Positions 1 to 9,080 of a DNA stretch of 64,000 bases are shown here, one piece after another. The translations under genes were made by a program, and so were the position numbers. Under the pieces are notes generated by a model. The model did no database searches and had not been told where the DNA came from. It was given only the letters and a program-made list of their open reading frames with translations. Source of the stretch: Planobispora longispora. GTDB taxonomy: Bacteria; Actinomycetota; Actinomycetes; Streptosporangiales; Streptosporangiaceae. Positions within the stretch are counted from its first letter, which is position 1. Each line of letters starts with the position of its first letter. The DNA lies in assembly GCF_016863135.1 (NCBI RefSeq), contig NZ_BOOH01000045.1, positions 62,001-126,000 on the forward strand. Direction: 5' to 3'.

Positions 1-101
1 ACCCTCATGACCACCCCGCCACTCTCACGACCATCCCACCGGCCTCATGGCCGTCCCACCACCCTCACGTCACCCCGCCGAGCCCTCACGACCATCCCGC
101 C
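1..101. repeat. Degenerate 20-bp tandem repeats at the kinase stop codon
   Basis: About five imperfect copies of a 19-22 bp unit (consensus CTCACGACCATCCCGCC) start near 5, 25, 44, 65 and 85. The last copy contains the stop codon of the neighbouring sensor kinase gene, so the 3' end of that gene appears to have been reiterated downstream. There are no unique spacers, so this is not a CRISPR array. Confidence 0.75.
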
Positions 102-1291
102 ATCCCAGGCGAGCGCTCCGGCGTCGCGGCCGCCCCGTCCGGTCCGGGCGACCGCTCCCGCGTCATGGCAGCCGAGGCGCAGAGGAGCTCCGCCGTCACC
201 ACTGTCGGCCCTCCGGCCGGGCTGATCACGCTGAAGTGCCCGTCCAGCGCGGCGACCCGGCGGGCCAGACCCGACAACCCGCTCCCCGAGAGGACCGCGC
301 CGCCCTTGCCGTCGTCGATCACCTGCACCAGGATCCTGCCTTCCTCCGATGCGACCCGGACGGTGATCAGATCCGCCCCGGCATGCTTCGCCGCGTTCGT
401 CACGGCCTCGCACACCACGAAGTAGGCGGCCGTCTCGACCGTCGTGGTGGGCCGCCCGTCCAGATCGTAGGAGATCCGCACGGGCACGGCGGAGCGCTCG
501 GCCACCCCGGCGAGCGCCTCGCGCAACCCCAGGGAGTCGAGTGCGCTCGGGTAGACCCGCCAGGCCACCTCCCGTAGGTCGGACAGGGCCTGCTGCGCGT
601 CTTCGTGCGCCTGGCGGAGCAGGTCGTCCAGGAGCTCGGGCGAACGGCCGCGCCTGGCCCGGCCGATCAGCATGGCGAGGGCGACGAGGCGTTGCTGCAG
701 CCCGTCGTGCAGGTCACGCTCGATCCTGCGCCGCTCGACGTCCACCGCGGCCACGATCCCGGCGCGGGTCTCGGCCAGCTCGGCGATCCGGCGTTCGAGG
801 ATCTCCGTGGGACTGAGCCTGAGAAGGTGGGTCACCAGCCATCGCTCCAGTGTCACCACCCCGGCGATGCCGGTCAGGTTCAGGAACAGCAGGACCGTTC
901 CCAGCACCGCGATGTAGATCACGACCGGCGCGGTCGGCTCGATGCCGTCCGGACTCTCCCCCGCCAGCCAGCCGGTCACCAGCCACAGCCCGGTCCCCGC
1001 GCCGACGCCCAGAGTCAGCAGGACCAACCCGCCGAGCACGCCCGCGGCCCAGCGCACGGAGAGATAGCGGTGCGCCCGCACACCGTTGTAGCCGCCCGCC
1101 CCCATCCCCAGCCGCCGGGCCTCGAACGAGGCGATCCGGGCCGAGGCCTCCAGCACCTCGGGGCGCAGGCGCGGCAGAGCGAGGCACGGGGTGGCGGCGA
1201 GCAGCCAGAGCAGTTCCATGGCCGCGGTGAGCGTCCCCACCAGCAGTGTGAGAACCATCAGGCCGCCACGGCGCAGCCCATCACGAGGCAT
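86..1291 (-). CDS. NarL-family sensor histidine kinase
   Basis: Membrane sensor kinase. The N-terminal half has several hydrophobic segments. A HisKA_3 dimerisation domain follows with the phospho-acceptor motif ERDLHDGLQQRLV, then an HATPase_c domain with the N-box CEAVTNAAKHA and glycine motif DDGKGG. It would autophosphorylate and pass phosphate to a NarL-type response regulator, which is not seen here and may lie outside the window. The longest frame opens with TTG at 1324; I prefer the ATG at 1291, which has a G-rich upstream stretch, but an ATG at 1258 is also possible. The C-terminal tail is rich in repeated ERSPG-like residues and runs into the tandem repeats at the window edge. The signal sensed is unknown. 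Confidence 0.85.
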   Translation of the reverse strand: MPRDGLRRGGLMVLTLLVGTLTAAMELLWLLAATPCLALPRLRPEVLEASARIASFEARRLGMGAGGYNGVRAHRYLSVRWAAGVLGGLVLLTLGVGAGTGLWLVTGWLAGESPDGIEPTAPVVIYIAVLGTVLLFLNLTGIAGVVTLERWLVTHLLRLSPTEILERRIAELAETRAGIVAAVDVERRRIERDLHDGLQQRLVALAMLIGRARRGRSPELLDDLLRQAHEDAQQALSDLREVAWRVYPSALDSLGLREALAGVAERSAVPVRISYDLDGRPTTTVETAAYFVVCEAVTNAAKHAGADLITVRVASEEGRILVQVIDDGKGGAVLSGSGLSGLARRVAALDGHFSVISPAGGPTVVTAELLCASAAMTRERSPGPDGAAATPERSPGMAGWS

Positions 1292-1357
1292 GGCCGCCCC
1301 CGCGCCGCGCCGGTCGCCGTACAACTGGGATCCCCCTCATGGGAAGCAGGTTACGAG

Positions 1358-1401
1358 GGGGAGCCTCCAGCGGCGATGGGGTCGGCCGCCGGAGGCTCCT
1401 G
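1358..1401 (-). terminator. Hairpin between epoxide hydrolase and kinase genes
   Basis: Complementary arms GGAGCCTCC (1360-1368) and GGAGGCTCC (1391-1399), with further GC pairing inside the loop, lie between two genes that read leftward. A transcription terminator for the upstream epoxide hydrolase is the simplest reading; no clear U-tract follows. Confidence 0.5.
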
Positions 1402-1485
1402 GGGAAAACCGCACCTCTCATGAAGGGGCTTTCAACGGCTGTTCTCGTGGGGCTTTTCAGCGGGACTTCTCACGGACCCGGCGGG

Positions 1486-1539
1486 CCTTCTCGCGGATTC
1501 AGCGGTCCTTCTCGCGGATTCAGCGGTCCTTCTCGCGGA
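1486..1539. repeat. 21-bp tandem repeat spanning the epoxide hydrolase stop
   Basis: Two perfect 21-bp copies (1486-1506 and 1507-1527) and a 12-bp partial copy follow one another, with weaker copies to the left. The unit length is seven codons. On the gene strand the terminal residues EKDR and the stop codon are repeated in frame, so the original stop is followed by a second copy of itself. Confidence 0.9.
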
Positions 1540-2704
1540 GGGCCCGGAAGAACGCCCGCACGTCCCCGATGAGCAGGTCCGGCTCCTCCATGGCCGCGAA
1601 GTGGCCGCCCCGGTCGAACTCGGTCCAGTGCACGATGACCTCGGACCGCTCGGCGAGCTTGCGGACGGACGGCGCGACCTCGTGGGGGAAGATCGCGATG
1701 CCGGTCGGGACGGTGGAGACCTCCGGCATGCTCCAGGCGCGCGCGAACTCGTAGTACAGCTGCGCGGACGAGCCGCCCGTGTTGGTCAGCCAGTACAGCG
1801 TCACGTTCGTGAGCATCCGGTCGCGGTCGACGGCGTCCTCGGGAACCTTCTCCGAGTCCGTCCACTCCCGGAACTTCTCCACGATCCAGGCCAGCTGCCC
1901 GGCCGGGGAGTCGGCCAGGCCGTACGCCAGGGTCTGGGGCCGCGTGGACTGGATCTTCATGTATCCGGACAGGTCGTTCATGAAGCGGTCGAGGCCCTTC
2001 AGCCGCTCCCGATCCGTCTCGGTCAGCTCGTCCAGCTCCCCCGGCGCGCCGCTGGGGAAGGTGAGCAGGAAGTTCAGATGGACGCCGATGACGTGCTCGG
2101 GATCGACCACTCCGAGGTCGCGGGAGATGCCGGAACCCCAGTCCCCGCCCTGCGCGCCGTACCGCTCGTATCCCAGGCGGCTCATCAGCTCGGCCCATGC
2201 CTGGGCGATGCGGCGGATGTTCCAGCCCTGCTCGGTGACGGGGGTGGAGAAGCCGTACCCGGGGATGGACGGGATGACCACGTGGAAGGCGTCCGCGGGG
2301 TCGCCGCCGTGGGCGCGGGGGTCGGTGAGCGGCCCGATGACGTCGAGGAACTCCACGATCGATCCGGGCCAGCCGTGCGTGAGGATGAGGGGCGTGGCCT
2401 CGGGCTCGGGCGAGCGGACGTGCAGGAAGTGGATGTCCTGGCCGTCGATCGTGGTGACGTACTGGGGGAAGGCGTTGATCTTCGTCTCGTGCTCGCGCCA
2501 GTCGTAGGCCGTGGCCCAGTAGTCGACGAGCTCCTCGAGGTAGCTCTGGGGAACACCCCGCTCCCAGCCCACACCCGGCATCTCTCCCGGGAAGCGGGTG
2601 CGCAGGAGCCGGTCGCGCAGATCATCCAGATCGGCCTGGGGGATGTCGATGCGGAAGGGGCGGATCGCGGTGTCGTCGCTCATGGGGACAACACTGTCAG
2701 CCAT
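1520..2704 (-). CDS. Epoxide hydrolase (EHN-type alpha/beta hydrolase)
   Basis: Predicted to open epoxides to diols in the cytoplasm. The N-terminal EHN domain ([20 protein letters not shown]) precedes an alpha/beta hydrolase fold with the oxyanion motif HGWPGS, a nucleophile Asp in AQGGDWGSG and the catalytic His in [11 protein letters not shown]. About 394 residues fits bacterial juvenile-hormone-type epoxide hydrolases. The start chosen is the ATG at 2704 (MADSVVP); an ATG at 2683 (MSDDTAI) is an alternative, and the longer frame upstream is probably untranslated. The NmrA-like reductase gene lies upstream on the same strand, 122 bp away. Substrate is not predictable. Confidence 0.9.
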   Translation of the reverse strand: MADSVVPMSDDTAIRPFRIDIPQADLDDLRDRLLRTRFPGEMPGVGWERGVPQSYLEELVDYWATAYDWREHETKINAFPQYVTTIDGQDIHFLHVRSPEPEATPLILTHGWPGSIVEFLDVIGPLTDPRAHGGDPADAFHVVIPSIPGYGFSTPVTEQGWNIRRIAQAWAELMSRLGYERYGAQGGDWGSGISRDLGVVDPEHVIGVHLNFLLTFPSGAPGELDELTETDRERLKGLDRFMNDLSGYMKIQSTRPQTLAYGLADSPAGQLAWIVEKFREWTDSEKVPEDAVDRDRMLTNVTLYWLTNTGGSSAQLYYEFARAWSMPEVSTVPTGIAIFPHEVAPSVRKLAERSEVIVHWTEFDRGGHFAAMEEPDLLIGDVRAFFRALREKDR

Positions 2705-2826
2705 CGCGGAAAGGAGCTTTCCTCTATAGGGAAGAAACCTCGACGTATCTCGAAATTCCCGACAAGAGCAACGAGCGCGAGCCACCGTCCCGATGACAGG
2801 AGCGGCGTCCCGGGCGGGGCACGGGA

Positions 2827-3666
2827 TCAGCGAGCGTTCCGCAGCAGATCGGCCAGGGAGGTGGCGGGACGACCGGCGACGTCCGGTACGGCGGTGCTGA
2901 CGCCCTCCATCTCCCCCGCCGCGATGGCGGTGTAGGTCGACACCCAGGCGTCGACCTGCCACGCGGGCGCCCCGTAGGAGGCTCGGAAGGCGTAGGCCTC
3001 CTCAAGGGTCTCGGGCCGGTAGGTCACCCGGCGGCCGGTGGCCGAGCCGATGACGGCGGCGATCTCGGCGAAGGTCAGATCCTCCGGCCCGGTCAGGTCG
3101 TAGCTCCTTCCCGCGTGACCGCCGGGCGCCCGCACGACGGCGGCGGCGACGTCGGCGATGTCGTCCTGCGCCACGACGGAGACGCGGCCCTGTCCCGCCG
3201 GACCTCGGATCACGCCGTCCTCGCCGACCATCGAGGGCAGGAAGTCGGCGTAGAGGTTGTCCCGGAGGAAGGTGAACGGCAGGCCGGTGGCGCGGATGTG
3301 CTCCTCGGTGGCCCAGTGGTCACGGGCCAGGGTGAAGGTGGCGGTGGGGGACGCGCCGTAGAAGGAGATGTAGACGAGATGCCCGACGCCCGCGGCGAGC
3401 GCGGCGTCGACGAAGGCGCGGTGCCGTTCCACCCGGTCGGGGGTCTCGGCGGCCGAGACCATCAGCACGGCGCCGACGCCGTCGAGGGCCCGGCTCACGG
3501 CCTCGGCGTCGCCGTACTCGGCCCGCGCCACCGTCGCGCCCGCCAGCCGCGGCGCACGGGCCGGATCGCGGGCGATCAGCCTCTGCGTGACGCCGGCGGC
3601 GGCCAGCCGGTGGGCGACGCGGCCGCCGAGCCGCCCTGTGACGCCGGTGACGGCGATGGTCGTCAT
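2827..3666 (-). CDS. NmrA-like NAD(P)-binding oxidoreductase (atypical SDR)
   Basis: A 279-residue Rossmann protein of the NmrA/SDR_a5 type. The nucleotide-binding loop [10 protein letters not shown] is at residues 7-16, with an Arg-rich turn ([10 protein letters not shown]) that suits NADP. The middle part ([28 protein letters not shown]) matches the putative NAD(P)H:quinone reductase or sensor group. The catalytic YxxxK of classical SDRs is not evident, so it may be a redox sensor rather than an enzyme. It shares strand with the flanking epoxide hydrolase and PPOX genes, but gaps over 120 bp argue against tight coupling. Confidence 0.85.
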   Translation of the reverse strand: MTTIAVTGVTGRLGGRVAHRLAAAGVTQRLIARDPARAPRLAGATVARAEYGDAEAVSRALDGVGAVLMVSAAETPDRVERHRAFVDAALAAGVGHLVYISFYGASPTATFTLARDHWATEEHIRATGLPFTFLRDNLYADFLPSMVGEDGVIRGPAGQGRVSVVAQDDIADVAAAVVRAPGGHAGRSYDLTGPEDLTFAEIAAVIGSATGRRVTYRPETLEEAYAFRASYGAPAWQVDAWVSTYTAIAAGEMEGVSTAVPDVAGRPATSLADLLRNAR

Positions 3667-3706
3667 GGGACTCCTCCACGGTCGGCGAGCCGTACGCGCC
3701 GCCGAG

Positions 3707-3806
3707 GCACGCGGCCCGACAGAGAGCCGGACACACGTAGTCGGAGCACGCGCTCCGGCAGAGAGCCGGACACGCGCCGCCGGGGCACGCGGCCCGACAG
3801 AGAGCT
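3707..3806. repeat. 39-bp tandem repeat abutting the PPOX stop
   Basis: Units beginning GCACGCGGCCCGACAGAG start at 3707, 3746 and 3785, a period of exactly 39 bp. The third copy is partial and runs into the stop codon of the PPOX gene. Copies differ at a few positions. The array fills the whole gap between the PPOX and NmrA-like genes. Any peptide read through it would be a 13-residue repeat, but no start signal supports one. Confidence 0.85.
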
Positions 3807-4260
3807 AGACCAGCCAGTTCCCGTCACGCATGAGGTTACGGCCCTTGAGCTCGTTCACCTCTCGCCACGCCTGGACGCCGGTGGGCACGATCCTGAAGTA
3901 CAGGTAGTCGTCGCCGCTCTTCCTCGGGTCGAACCCGGTCTTCTCCGCGAACGCGTCCGCGAGTTCCTGCGGCATCCGGTCGGAGGGGATCGTCTCGGCC
4001 GCGCCGTCGATCATCACCACGTCGCGCGTGACCCCGAGCCCTATCCGGACGCGCCCGTTCGAGCTGAGGTTCCTCCCCGTCGGGGTGGCCAGGGAGGTGG
4101 ACACGATCAGCGCTCCGTCGTCCCAGAGGAACGAGAGCGGCACCAGGTAGGGATTGCCGTCGTCGTCCGCCGACGCCACCCAGACGTCCACGTCGTGGAC
4201 CAGCCGGGCAAGCGTGTCACGCCTGCGTTCGTCACCGCTGCGCGGCGGGGGCAAGGTCAC
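3805..4260 (-). CDS. PPOX-class (pyridoxamine 5'-phosphate oxidase-like) flavoprotein
   Basis: A 151-residue split-barrel protein. The fold is recognisable from VWVASADDDGNPYLVPLSF, the barrel strand GALIVSTSLATPTGRNL and VRIGLGVTRDVVMIDG. Members bind FMN, F420 or haem and often reduce small substrates. The start is GTG at 4260, supported by a GGAGG eight bases upstream. The gene faces away from the methyltransferase at 4584. The substrate and cofactor cannot be set from sequence alone. Confidence 0.8.
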   Translation of the reverse strand: MTLPPPRSGDERRRDTLARLVHDVDVWVASADDDGNPYLVPLSFLWDDGALIVSTSLATPTGRNLSSNGRVRIGLGVTRDVVMIDGAAETIPSDRMPQELADAFAEKTGFDPRKSGDDYLYFRIVPTGVQAWREVNELKGRNLMRDGNWLV

Positions 4261-4583
4261 CGTTCAATCCTCCAGAGATCGGCAGATGGCGGGATCCTAA
4301 CCGGACGGCGGAAGCGGACCGGGCCGCACCCCCGTGGCATGAGCCGCCCGGGACGGAATGCCTGGATCCGCTTCCGCCGTCTCTCCCGGGCCACCGCCGG
4401 CTCAGGGGCTTCGGTGCGCCCGGCAGGCAGGTCCGAATGCCGGCCCGGCAGGACCCGATGGGACCTGACAGAAAGGGCCGAACGCCCACGATCCACGGAA
4501 AAGTCACCATTCAATCTTCGATGCCGTCCTGGGACGGCTAAGTTGATCCGGAGGGAGCTGGATCTCCACGAGAGCGGGAAGCC
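4261..4583. other. Divergent intergenic region with paired repeats
   Basis: No gene is seen. Two structures are present. A perfect 15-bp inverted repeat has arms at 4304-4318 (GACGGCGGAAGCGGA) and 4367-4381, with 48 bp between. Separately, the sequence around the PPOX start (about 4254-4272, GGTCACCGTTCAATCCTCC) recurs near 4502-4520 as AGTCACCATTCAATCTTCG. The second copy looks like a duplicated translation start region, or the two could be paired regulator sites. Confidence 0.55.
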
Positions 4584-5396
4584 ATGCCGGACGCATCCTC
4601 CGAGACGACGCAGAACATCATGGACCGCATCGATCCGAGCGTGCCGCACCCCGCCCGGGTGTACGACTACTGGCTGGGCGGCAAGGACCACTTCGCCTCC
4701 GACCGCGCCGTCGGCGACGAGATCCTGGCCGTCATGCCGGGCCTGGTCACCGCCGCCCGCGCCGAACGGGAGTTCCTCGGCCGGAGCGTCCGGCACCTCG
4801 CCGGCGACCCGGGCGTCCGGCAGTTCCTCGACGTCGGCACCGGCATCCCCACCGCGAACAACACCCACGAGGTGGCCCAGCGGGTCGCTCCGGAATCCCG
4901 GATCGTCTACGTCGACAACGACCCCGTCGTCCTCAACCACGCCCGCGCCCTGCTGCGCAGCACCCCCGAGGGAGCCAGCGCCTACGTCGACGCGGACCTG
5001 CGCGAGCCCGAAACGATCCTGGGGCCGGCCGCCGAAACCCTCGACTTCAACCTGCCGATCTCGCTCATGCTGCTGGGCGTCCTGGAGTTCGTCCCCGACC
5101 AGGAGCAGGCGCTGGCAGCGGTCGGCGCGCTCGTCGACGCCCTGCCCTCCGGCAGCTACCTGACGATCACCCAGGGCATCCACACCGAGGCCATGGACGC
5201 CGCGGCGGCGGCCTGGAACGCCAGCGGGGCCACCCCGATCACTCTGCGCCACCCCGAGGAGATCCTCCGGTTCTTCGACGGCCTGGAGATCCTGGAGCCG
5301 GGTCTCGTCCCGCTGCCGCAGTGGCGTCCGGACCCCGACACCCGGTTCACCGACCACGACATCCCGCAGTACGGCGCGGTCGCCCGCAAGCCGTGA
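4584..5396 (+). CDS. SAM-dependent methyltransferase, Methyltransf_19 (DUF574) family
   Basis: A 270-residue protein with the family signature PHPARVYDYWLGGKDHF near the N-terminus, a SAM-binding glycine motif (FLDVGTGIPT) and an acidic loop (IVYVDNDPVV). This family is greatly expanded in actinomycetes and is usually annotated only as SAM-dependent methyltransferase; the substrate is unknown. The ATG has a GGGAA-type ribosome site a few bases upstream. The last seven codons, including the stop, are duplicated directly downstream. Confidence 0.9.
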   Translation: MPDASSETTQNIMDRIDPSVPHPARVYDYWLGGKDHFASDRAVGDEILAVMPGLVTAARAEREFLGRSVRHLAGDPGVRQFLDVGTGIPTANNTHEVAQRVAPESRIVYVDNDPVVLNHARALLRSTPEGASAYVDADLREPETILGPAAETLDFNLPISLMLLGVLEFVPDQEQALAAVGALVDALPSGSYLTITQGIHTEAMDAAAAAWNASGATPITLRHPEEILRFFDGLEILEPGLVPLPQWRPDPDTRFTDHDIPQYGAVARKP

Positions 5397-5417
5397 GCGG
5401 TCGCCCGCAAGCCGTGA
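5376..5417. repeat. Perfect 21-bp tandem duplication spanning the methyltransferase stop
   Basis: The 21-bp sequence GCGGTCGCCCGCAAGCCGTG(A) occurs at 5376-5396 and again, without a mismatch, at 5397-5417. Each copy ends in TGA, so the coding end VARKP-stop is present twice in frame. Confidence 0.95.
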
Positions 5418-5618
5418 ACTGAGAACCTCCGTCACAGGCGACGCCGGAGCGATCATGGCGATCCGGGCTCGCGTCTCCCTCAGCTCCTTCGGCGCCCTCG
5501 ACGACGAACGTGAGCCCCCTGCAGTCCCGGCGGGGCTCCGAGCTGGTCCGGCCCGCAAACGCGAAGCGCCCCTTCAGCACCTGATCCCCCGGCGAAACCG
5601 CGGAGGCCATCCCCCTGT

Positions 5619-6542
5619 TCAGTCCCGCCGCAGCAGCGCCATGGCGATGGCGACCTGGGCGGGTCCGAGGGCGGTCTTGCCGTCTTCGATGTCCCACAGG
5701 GCGTTTTGCAGCACGCGGCCGAGCGTCCATCCGACTGCCCGCCCCCGATCGAGGCCGAGGGCCTCGGTCAGCAGGTCGAAGCGGCGCAGCACCGCGCGAG
5801 CCACATCACCGGTGGCCTCCGCCTCCTCCCACCGGTTGTCCAGTGCCGGCAGCAACTCGAACCCCGGGTGGCCCGCCAGCGGTTCAGGGTCAATGGCCAG
5901 CCAGGGTTCCCGTTCCCCCGCCAGGACGTTGTCGTAGTGCAGGTCCCAGTGCAGCAAGCGGTCGCCGGGTTCGCCGACCAGTTCGGCCACGGCGGACGCG
6001 CAGGTGCGCACCAGTCGCCGTTCGCCAGGGTCCTGCAATGCCGGTACGGCCTGCGGGACCCGGTCGAGCATGGCCGCGGCGATGTCGGACAGCCGTCGCA
6101 GACCCCCTGGGGCGGGCAACGAGGTCAGGCGGGCCATCAGCCCGGCCAGGATCTGCACGGCCGCATCATCGTCGGCCACCGAGGATAGGGGCCGGGTCGC
6201 GTCCAGGCGTTCCAGCAACTGCGTGCCGCTTTTCTCGTCATAGTCGAGCAGGCGCACGATGCCACCGCCTTTCCACGCCCGCAGGCCGGTGGCGGTGCCG
6301 GCGGTCTCCTCCCGGAGCTGTTGAAGCTTCAGGACGGCAGGGGTCCCGTCGGCCTGAAGCACCGGCAGGACCAGCGAGGCCATGCCGTACGCGGCCGGGC
6401 CGTCGGGCCGCAGTTCCCAGCGGTCCAGGAACTCGCCGCCGAGACGCGGCAGATCGGTGATCCAAGCGCGCGCCTCGGCGCCGTTGGCGGCGTAAGACGC
6501 GGCGAACAGGTCGGGAACGTCTATGCGGGTCGACGTGTTCAT
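5619..6542 (-). CDS. Aminoglycoside phosphotransferase-like kinase (streptomycin 6-kinase type)
   Basis: A 307-residue protein kinase-like phosphotransferase. It carries the catalytic loop HWDLHYDNVL (near residue 200) and the metal-binding Asp in IDPEP, with an N-lobe Lys in AVLKLQQL. This resembles the APH(6) family that inactivates streptomycin, but many actinomycete homologs have other or unknown substrates. The ATG at 6542 is chosen because GAAGGAG sits nine bases upstream; an ATG nine bases earlier lacks room for a ribosome site. It converges on the methyltransferase gene. Confidence 0.8.
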   Translation of the reverse strand: MNTSTRIDVPDLFAASYAANGAEARAWITDLPRLGGEFLDRWELRPDGPAAYGMASLVLPVLQADGTPAVLKLQQLREETAGTATGLRAWKGGGIVRLLDYDEKSGTQLLERLDATRPLSSVADDDAAVQILAGLMARLTSLPAPGGLRRLSDIAAAMLDRVPQAVPALQDPGERRLVRTCASAVAELVGEPGDRLLHWDLHYDNVLAGEREPWLAIDPEPLAGHPGFELLPALDNRWEEAEATGDVARAVLRRFDLLTEALGLDRGRAVGWTLGRVLQNALWDIEDGKTALGPAQVAIAMALLRRD

Positions 6543-7029
6543 GAAAGACATCTCCTTCGTGGGTCCGGGGTTGAGCTGCGACGGACGAAGGAGGTCGCGG
6601 AGGCGCCCGATCACCGGGCAGGGGTCAAAGCATGCCCTCACCCTACCCGGACGCGGTCAGCGCCGATCAGGGGAATTCACGCGCGCCTGGTGGCTGATCA
6701 TCTGCGACTCTGTCCGAGATCGTGCGCGTCGCTTCGGCCGTCGATTTCCGAAGCGATCCGCCCGGTCGTCCCGGTCGTCTTCGTCGCCGGGAATGATGAG
6801 ACCCCGCCCCCGGTGCGCGGTGGAGGCGGGGCAGTGGTCGGCGGGGCGGTCATGGGAAACAACTGCTCGCCCAACCAGTTCGGATCACGAACTCACAGCT
6901 CACAGGCTCCCCGAAGTCGAAATGCACCCATATCAACGTAAGAGCTTGCGGCTAAGCGTTACTGTCATTGGAGATCAAAAAGCCCCGCACGATAATCCGT
7001 ACGGGGCGTTTGTGCTGCTCAGATGATGT
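6543..7029. other. Intergenic region upstream of the kinase-like gene
   Basis: Apart from the tRNA terminator at its right end I see no gene here. Open frames in it have no ribosome site and no recognisable protein. It probably holds the promoter of the leftward phosphotransferase gene. Confidence 0.4.
6976..7007 (-). terminator. Rho-independent terminator of the tRNA cluster
   Basis: On the minus strand a nine-pair stem (arms 6999-7007 and 6982-6990, one G-U pair) is followed directly by five T residues. It lies just downstream of tRNA-Phe and ends the Glu-Asp-Phe transcript. Confidence 0.85.
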
Positions 7030-7102
7030 GGTCAGGGGCGGGGTCGAACCGCCGACCTTCCGCTTTTCAGGCGGACGCTCGTACCAACTGAGCTACCTGA
7101 CC
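7030..7102 (-). tRNA. tRNA-Phe (GAA)
   Basis: A 73-nt cloverleaf with acceptor GGTCAGG/CCTGACC. The anticodon stem TCCGC/GCGGA encloses the loop CTGAAAA, which gives anticodon GAA. The T arm has GGTTCGACC. It is the last of three tRNAs read leftward. CCA is not encoded. Confidence 0.95.
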
Positions 7103-7131
7103 TGGATGGTGGGGTTGTCACCTACCAGAGC

Positions 7132-7205
7132 GGTCCTGACGGGACTTGAACCCGCGACCTCCACCTTGACAGGGTGGCGAGCACTCCAAACTGCTCTACA
7201 GGACC
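7132..7205 (-). tRNA. tRNA-Asp (GTC)
   Basis: A 74-nt cloverleaf with acceptor GGTCCTG/CAGGACC. The anticodon stem CCACC/GGTGG encloses CTGTCAA, anticodon GTC. It is the middle gene of the Glu-Asp-Phe cluster. Confidence 0.95.
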
Positions 7206-7313
7206 TTGCTTCGTTCGGAAGTTTTTCGCTTCCGTCCGTCTTGCCTTGCTTAGCTTACCAGGTCTTCGGAGGCCTTCGACCTGCCGTTTCCCTGGCGAGC
7301 TTTCGCTCGGCCG

Positions 7314-7386
7314 TGCCCCCAACGGGATTCGAACCCGTGTCGCCGCCTTGAAAGGGCGGTGTCCTAGGCCACTAGACGATGGGGGC
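7314..7386 (-). tRNA. tRNA-Glu (TTC)
   Basis: A 73-nt cloverleaf with acceptor GCCCCCA/TGGGGGC. The anticodon stem CCGCC/GGCGG encloses CTTTCAA, anticodon TTC. It is the first gene of the cluster; its promoter should lie in the roughly 95 bp before the metallophosphoesterase stop. Confidence 0.95.
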
Positions 7387-7482
7387 GTAAGGACTTTCGT
7401 CCCACTGCCATTGCCGTCTTCCCGCTGGAGACCTCTGAAGCATAGGGGACTTTCGCCCCCGATGCCAAAGCGGTTTCCCGGC

Positions 7483-9015
7483 TCACGGCGTCGCGGCGCC
7501 TCCGGTCGGTCCCGTCGGGGACGGGCTGATCGTCGGCTCCGGGAAAATTGTACGCCCAGGGTCACTCTCAAGGTGACGTTGGATCTGCACTGACTGCTCG
7601 CCGAGTCCCCCGAGGGTGATGTCGTCCCAGGCCCGCAGGCGGCGCGTCTCCCGGTCGAAGTACAGAACCGAGGCCATCACGGGGGTGGGTTCGTCGTGTT
7701 CGAGGGCGCGCAGGCCGGCGCCGCCGGTGGAGCCCTGGACGAGGACGCGGGTGCCGGACGGCAGCAGTTCGGTCGAGCGGGCGTGGGCGTGTCCCGCGAG
7801 GACCATGGGGACCGTGCCGGAGAAGGACCTGCCGATCGTCGCGTCGTGCACCGCCACCAGGTCGACCTGCCCGAACACCTGGGTGAGGCGGGTGGCGTGC
7901 GCCCGCCCCAGGGCGGCGAGGGAGTTGGGATCGGAGTCGACGGCGACGGACTTGTCGGGGGTGAAGCGGGGGTCGCCGAGGCCGTAGATGCGGAGCCCGG
8001 CGACGGTCTTGACGGAGTCGTCGAGCACGACCGCGCCCTTCTGCCTGGCCACGGCGCGCTGGGTGGCCTTGGAGTCGTGGTTCCCCCGGACGAAGACGTA
8101 CGGCACCCCGAGGTTGCCGATCTCCTCGACGAAGTTGTCCTCGGGGCCGGTCCCGTGGTCGGTTATGTCCCCGGTGTCGACGACGACGTCGATCTTGAAC
8201 TGGGCGGTGATGGAGCGGATGAGGTTCCACGCGATGAGGTTGAGGTGGATGTCGGAGACGTGCAGGACCCGGATCGCGGTGGGGTCGGCGTCGTAGACGG
8301 GCAGGGCCGAGACCGTGTCGTACAGCTGCGAGACGTTGTTGACCAGCTTGGCGAGCTGGCCCCGGTACGACTCGAACTTCGTCACGATCGACTCCGCGTC
8401 GCCGACCAGGGACGGCGCTCCGGCGAGCAGGCCGGTGTACTGCGGTTCCACCACCGAGTCCGGCCGGTAGGTCATGATGGCCGCCGTACCCACCCCGGCG
8501 ATCATGACGACGCCGCTCAGCAGGCCCGCCAGCGCCGCCCGGGGGCGGCGGAAGACGATCAGAGAGGCGATCAGGGCCCCCGCCAGCCCGGAGACGACGA
8601 CCCGGATGATCAGCCGGCCTATGCCCTCGCCCAGTTCCTTCTCCAGCAGGGCGGGGAGCCGGTCGGAGAGCCGGGGGTCCTCCAGCATGGCCCTGGCCCG
8701 CTCGGTGTTGATGTTCTCCAGCGTGACGCGCAGGCGTATCGGGGCGTCGTGGGTGTCGAACAGGAGCGTGCCCAGCGGACGGGCGTCGACGACGGTCTCC
8801 CCGGTCCAGGACACCTCGGCGGACATGCCCGCCTCCACGGGCCCCACCGTGGCCCGCACGGGGCCTCCCAGGGCGACCCCGAGCCACGCCCCGGCGGCGG
8901 CGACGGCCATGATCGCCGTCGCGCGCGCCACCCGTCCCGATACGGCGCGGCGGAACGCTCCGCCCCATCCCGACGTGAAGGTGCGAACGCCCCGGGTCCA
9001 CCGTCTGAAATCCAT
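7483..9015 (-). CDS. Membrane-anchored metallophosphoesterase
   Basis: A 510-residue protein. The N-terminal half has an anchor (ARATAIMAVAAAGAWLGVAL) and two further hydrophobic helices around residues 165-225. The C-terminal half is a calcineurin-like phosphoesterase with the full motif set: VSDIHLN, DTGDITDHG, GNHDS, VAVHD and GHAHA. It likely hydrolyses a phosphoester at the membrane; the substrate is unknown. The ATG at 9015 is chosen for GGAGGGG just upstream, and conserved sequence begins there. Divergent from the small zinc protease gene. Confidence 0.9.
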   Translation of the reverse strand: MDFRRWTRGVRTFTSGWGGAFRRAVSGRVARATAIMAVAAAGAWLGVALGGPVRATVGPVEAGMSAEVSWTGETVVDARPLGTLLFDTHDAPIRLRVTLENINTERARAMLEDPRLSDRLPALLEKELGEGIGRLIIRVVVSGLAGALIASLIVFRRPRAALAGLLSGVVMIAGVGTAAIMTYRPDSVVEPQYTGLLAGAPSLVGDAESIVTKFESYRGQLAKLVNNVSQLYDTVSALPVYDADPTAIRVLHVSDIHLNLIAWNLIRSITAQFKIDVVVDTGDITDHGTGPEDNFVEEIGNLGVPYVFVRGNHDSKATQRAVARQKGAVVLDDSVKTVAGLRIYGLGDPRFTPDKSVAVDSDPNSLAALGRAHATRLTQVFGQVDLVAVHDATIGRSFSGTVPMVLAGHAHARSTELLPSGTRVLVQGSTGGAGLRALEHDEPTPVMASVLYFDRETRRLRAWDDITLGGLGEQSVQIQRHLESDPGRTIFPEPTISPSPTGPTGGAATP

Positions 9016-9080
9016 GCCCCTCCGCCCGTACTCGACTCCCCAGAAGTCGCTTACCCGGAAAAGCGCGGCAGAATGGCCGT

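Noticed and set aside
3707-3806. Possible CRISPR array
   Set aside because: The copies are contiguous, with no unique spacers, and no cas genes are present. The same applies to the repeats at 1-101.
4584-6542. A biosynthetic or antibiotic resistance cluster around the methyltransferase and phosphotransferase
   Set aside because: The two genes converge, and no synthase, tailoring or export genes accompany them.
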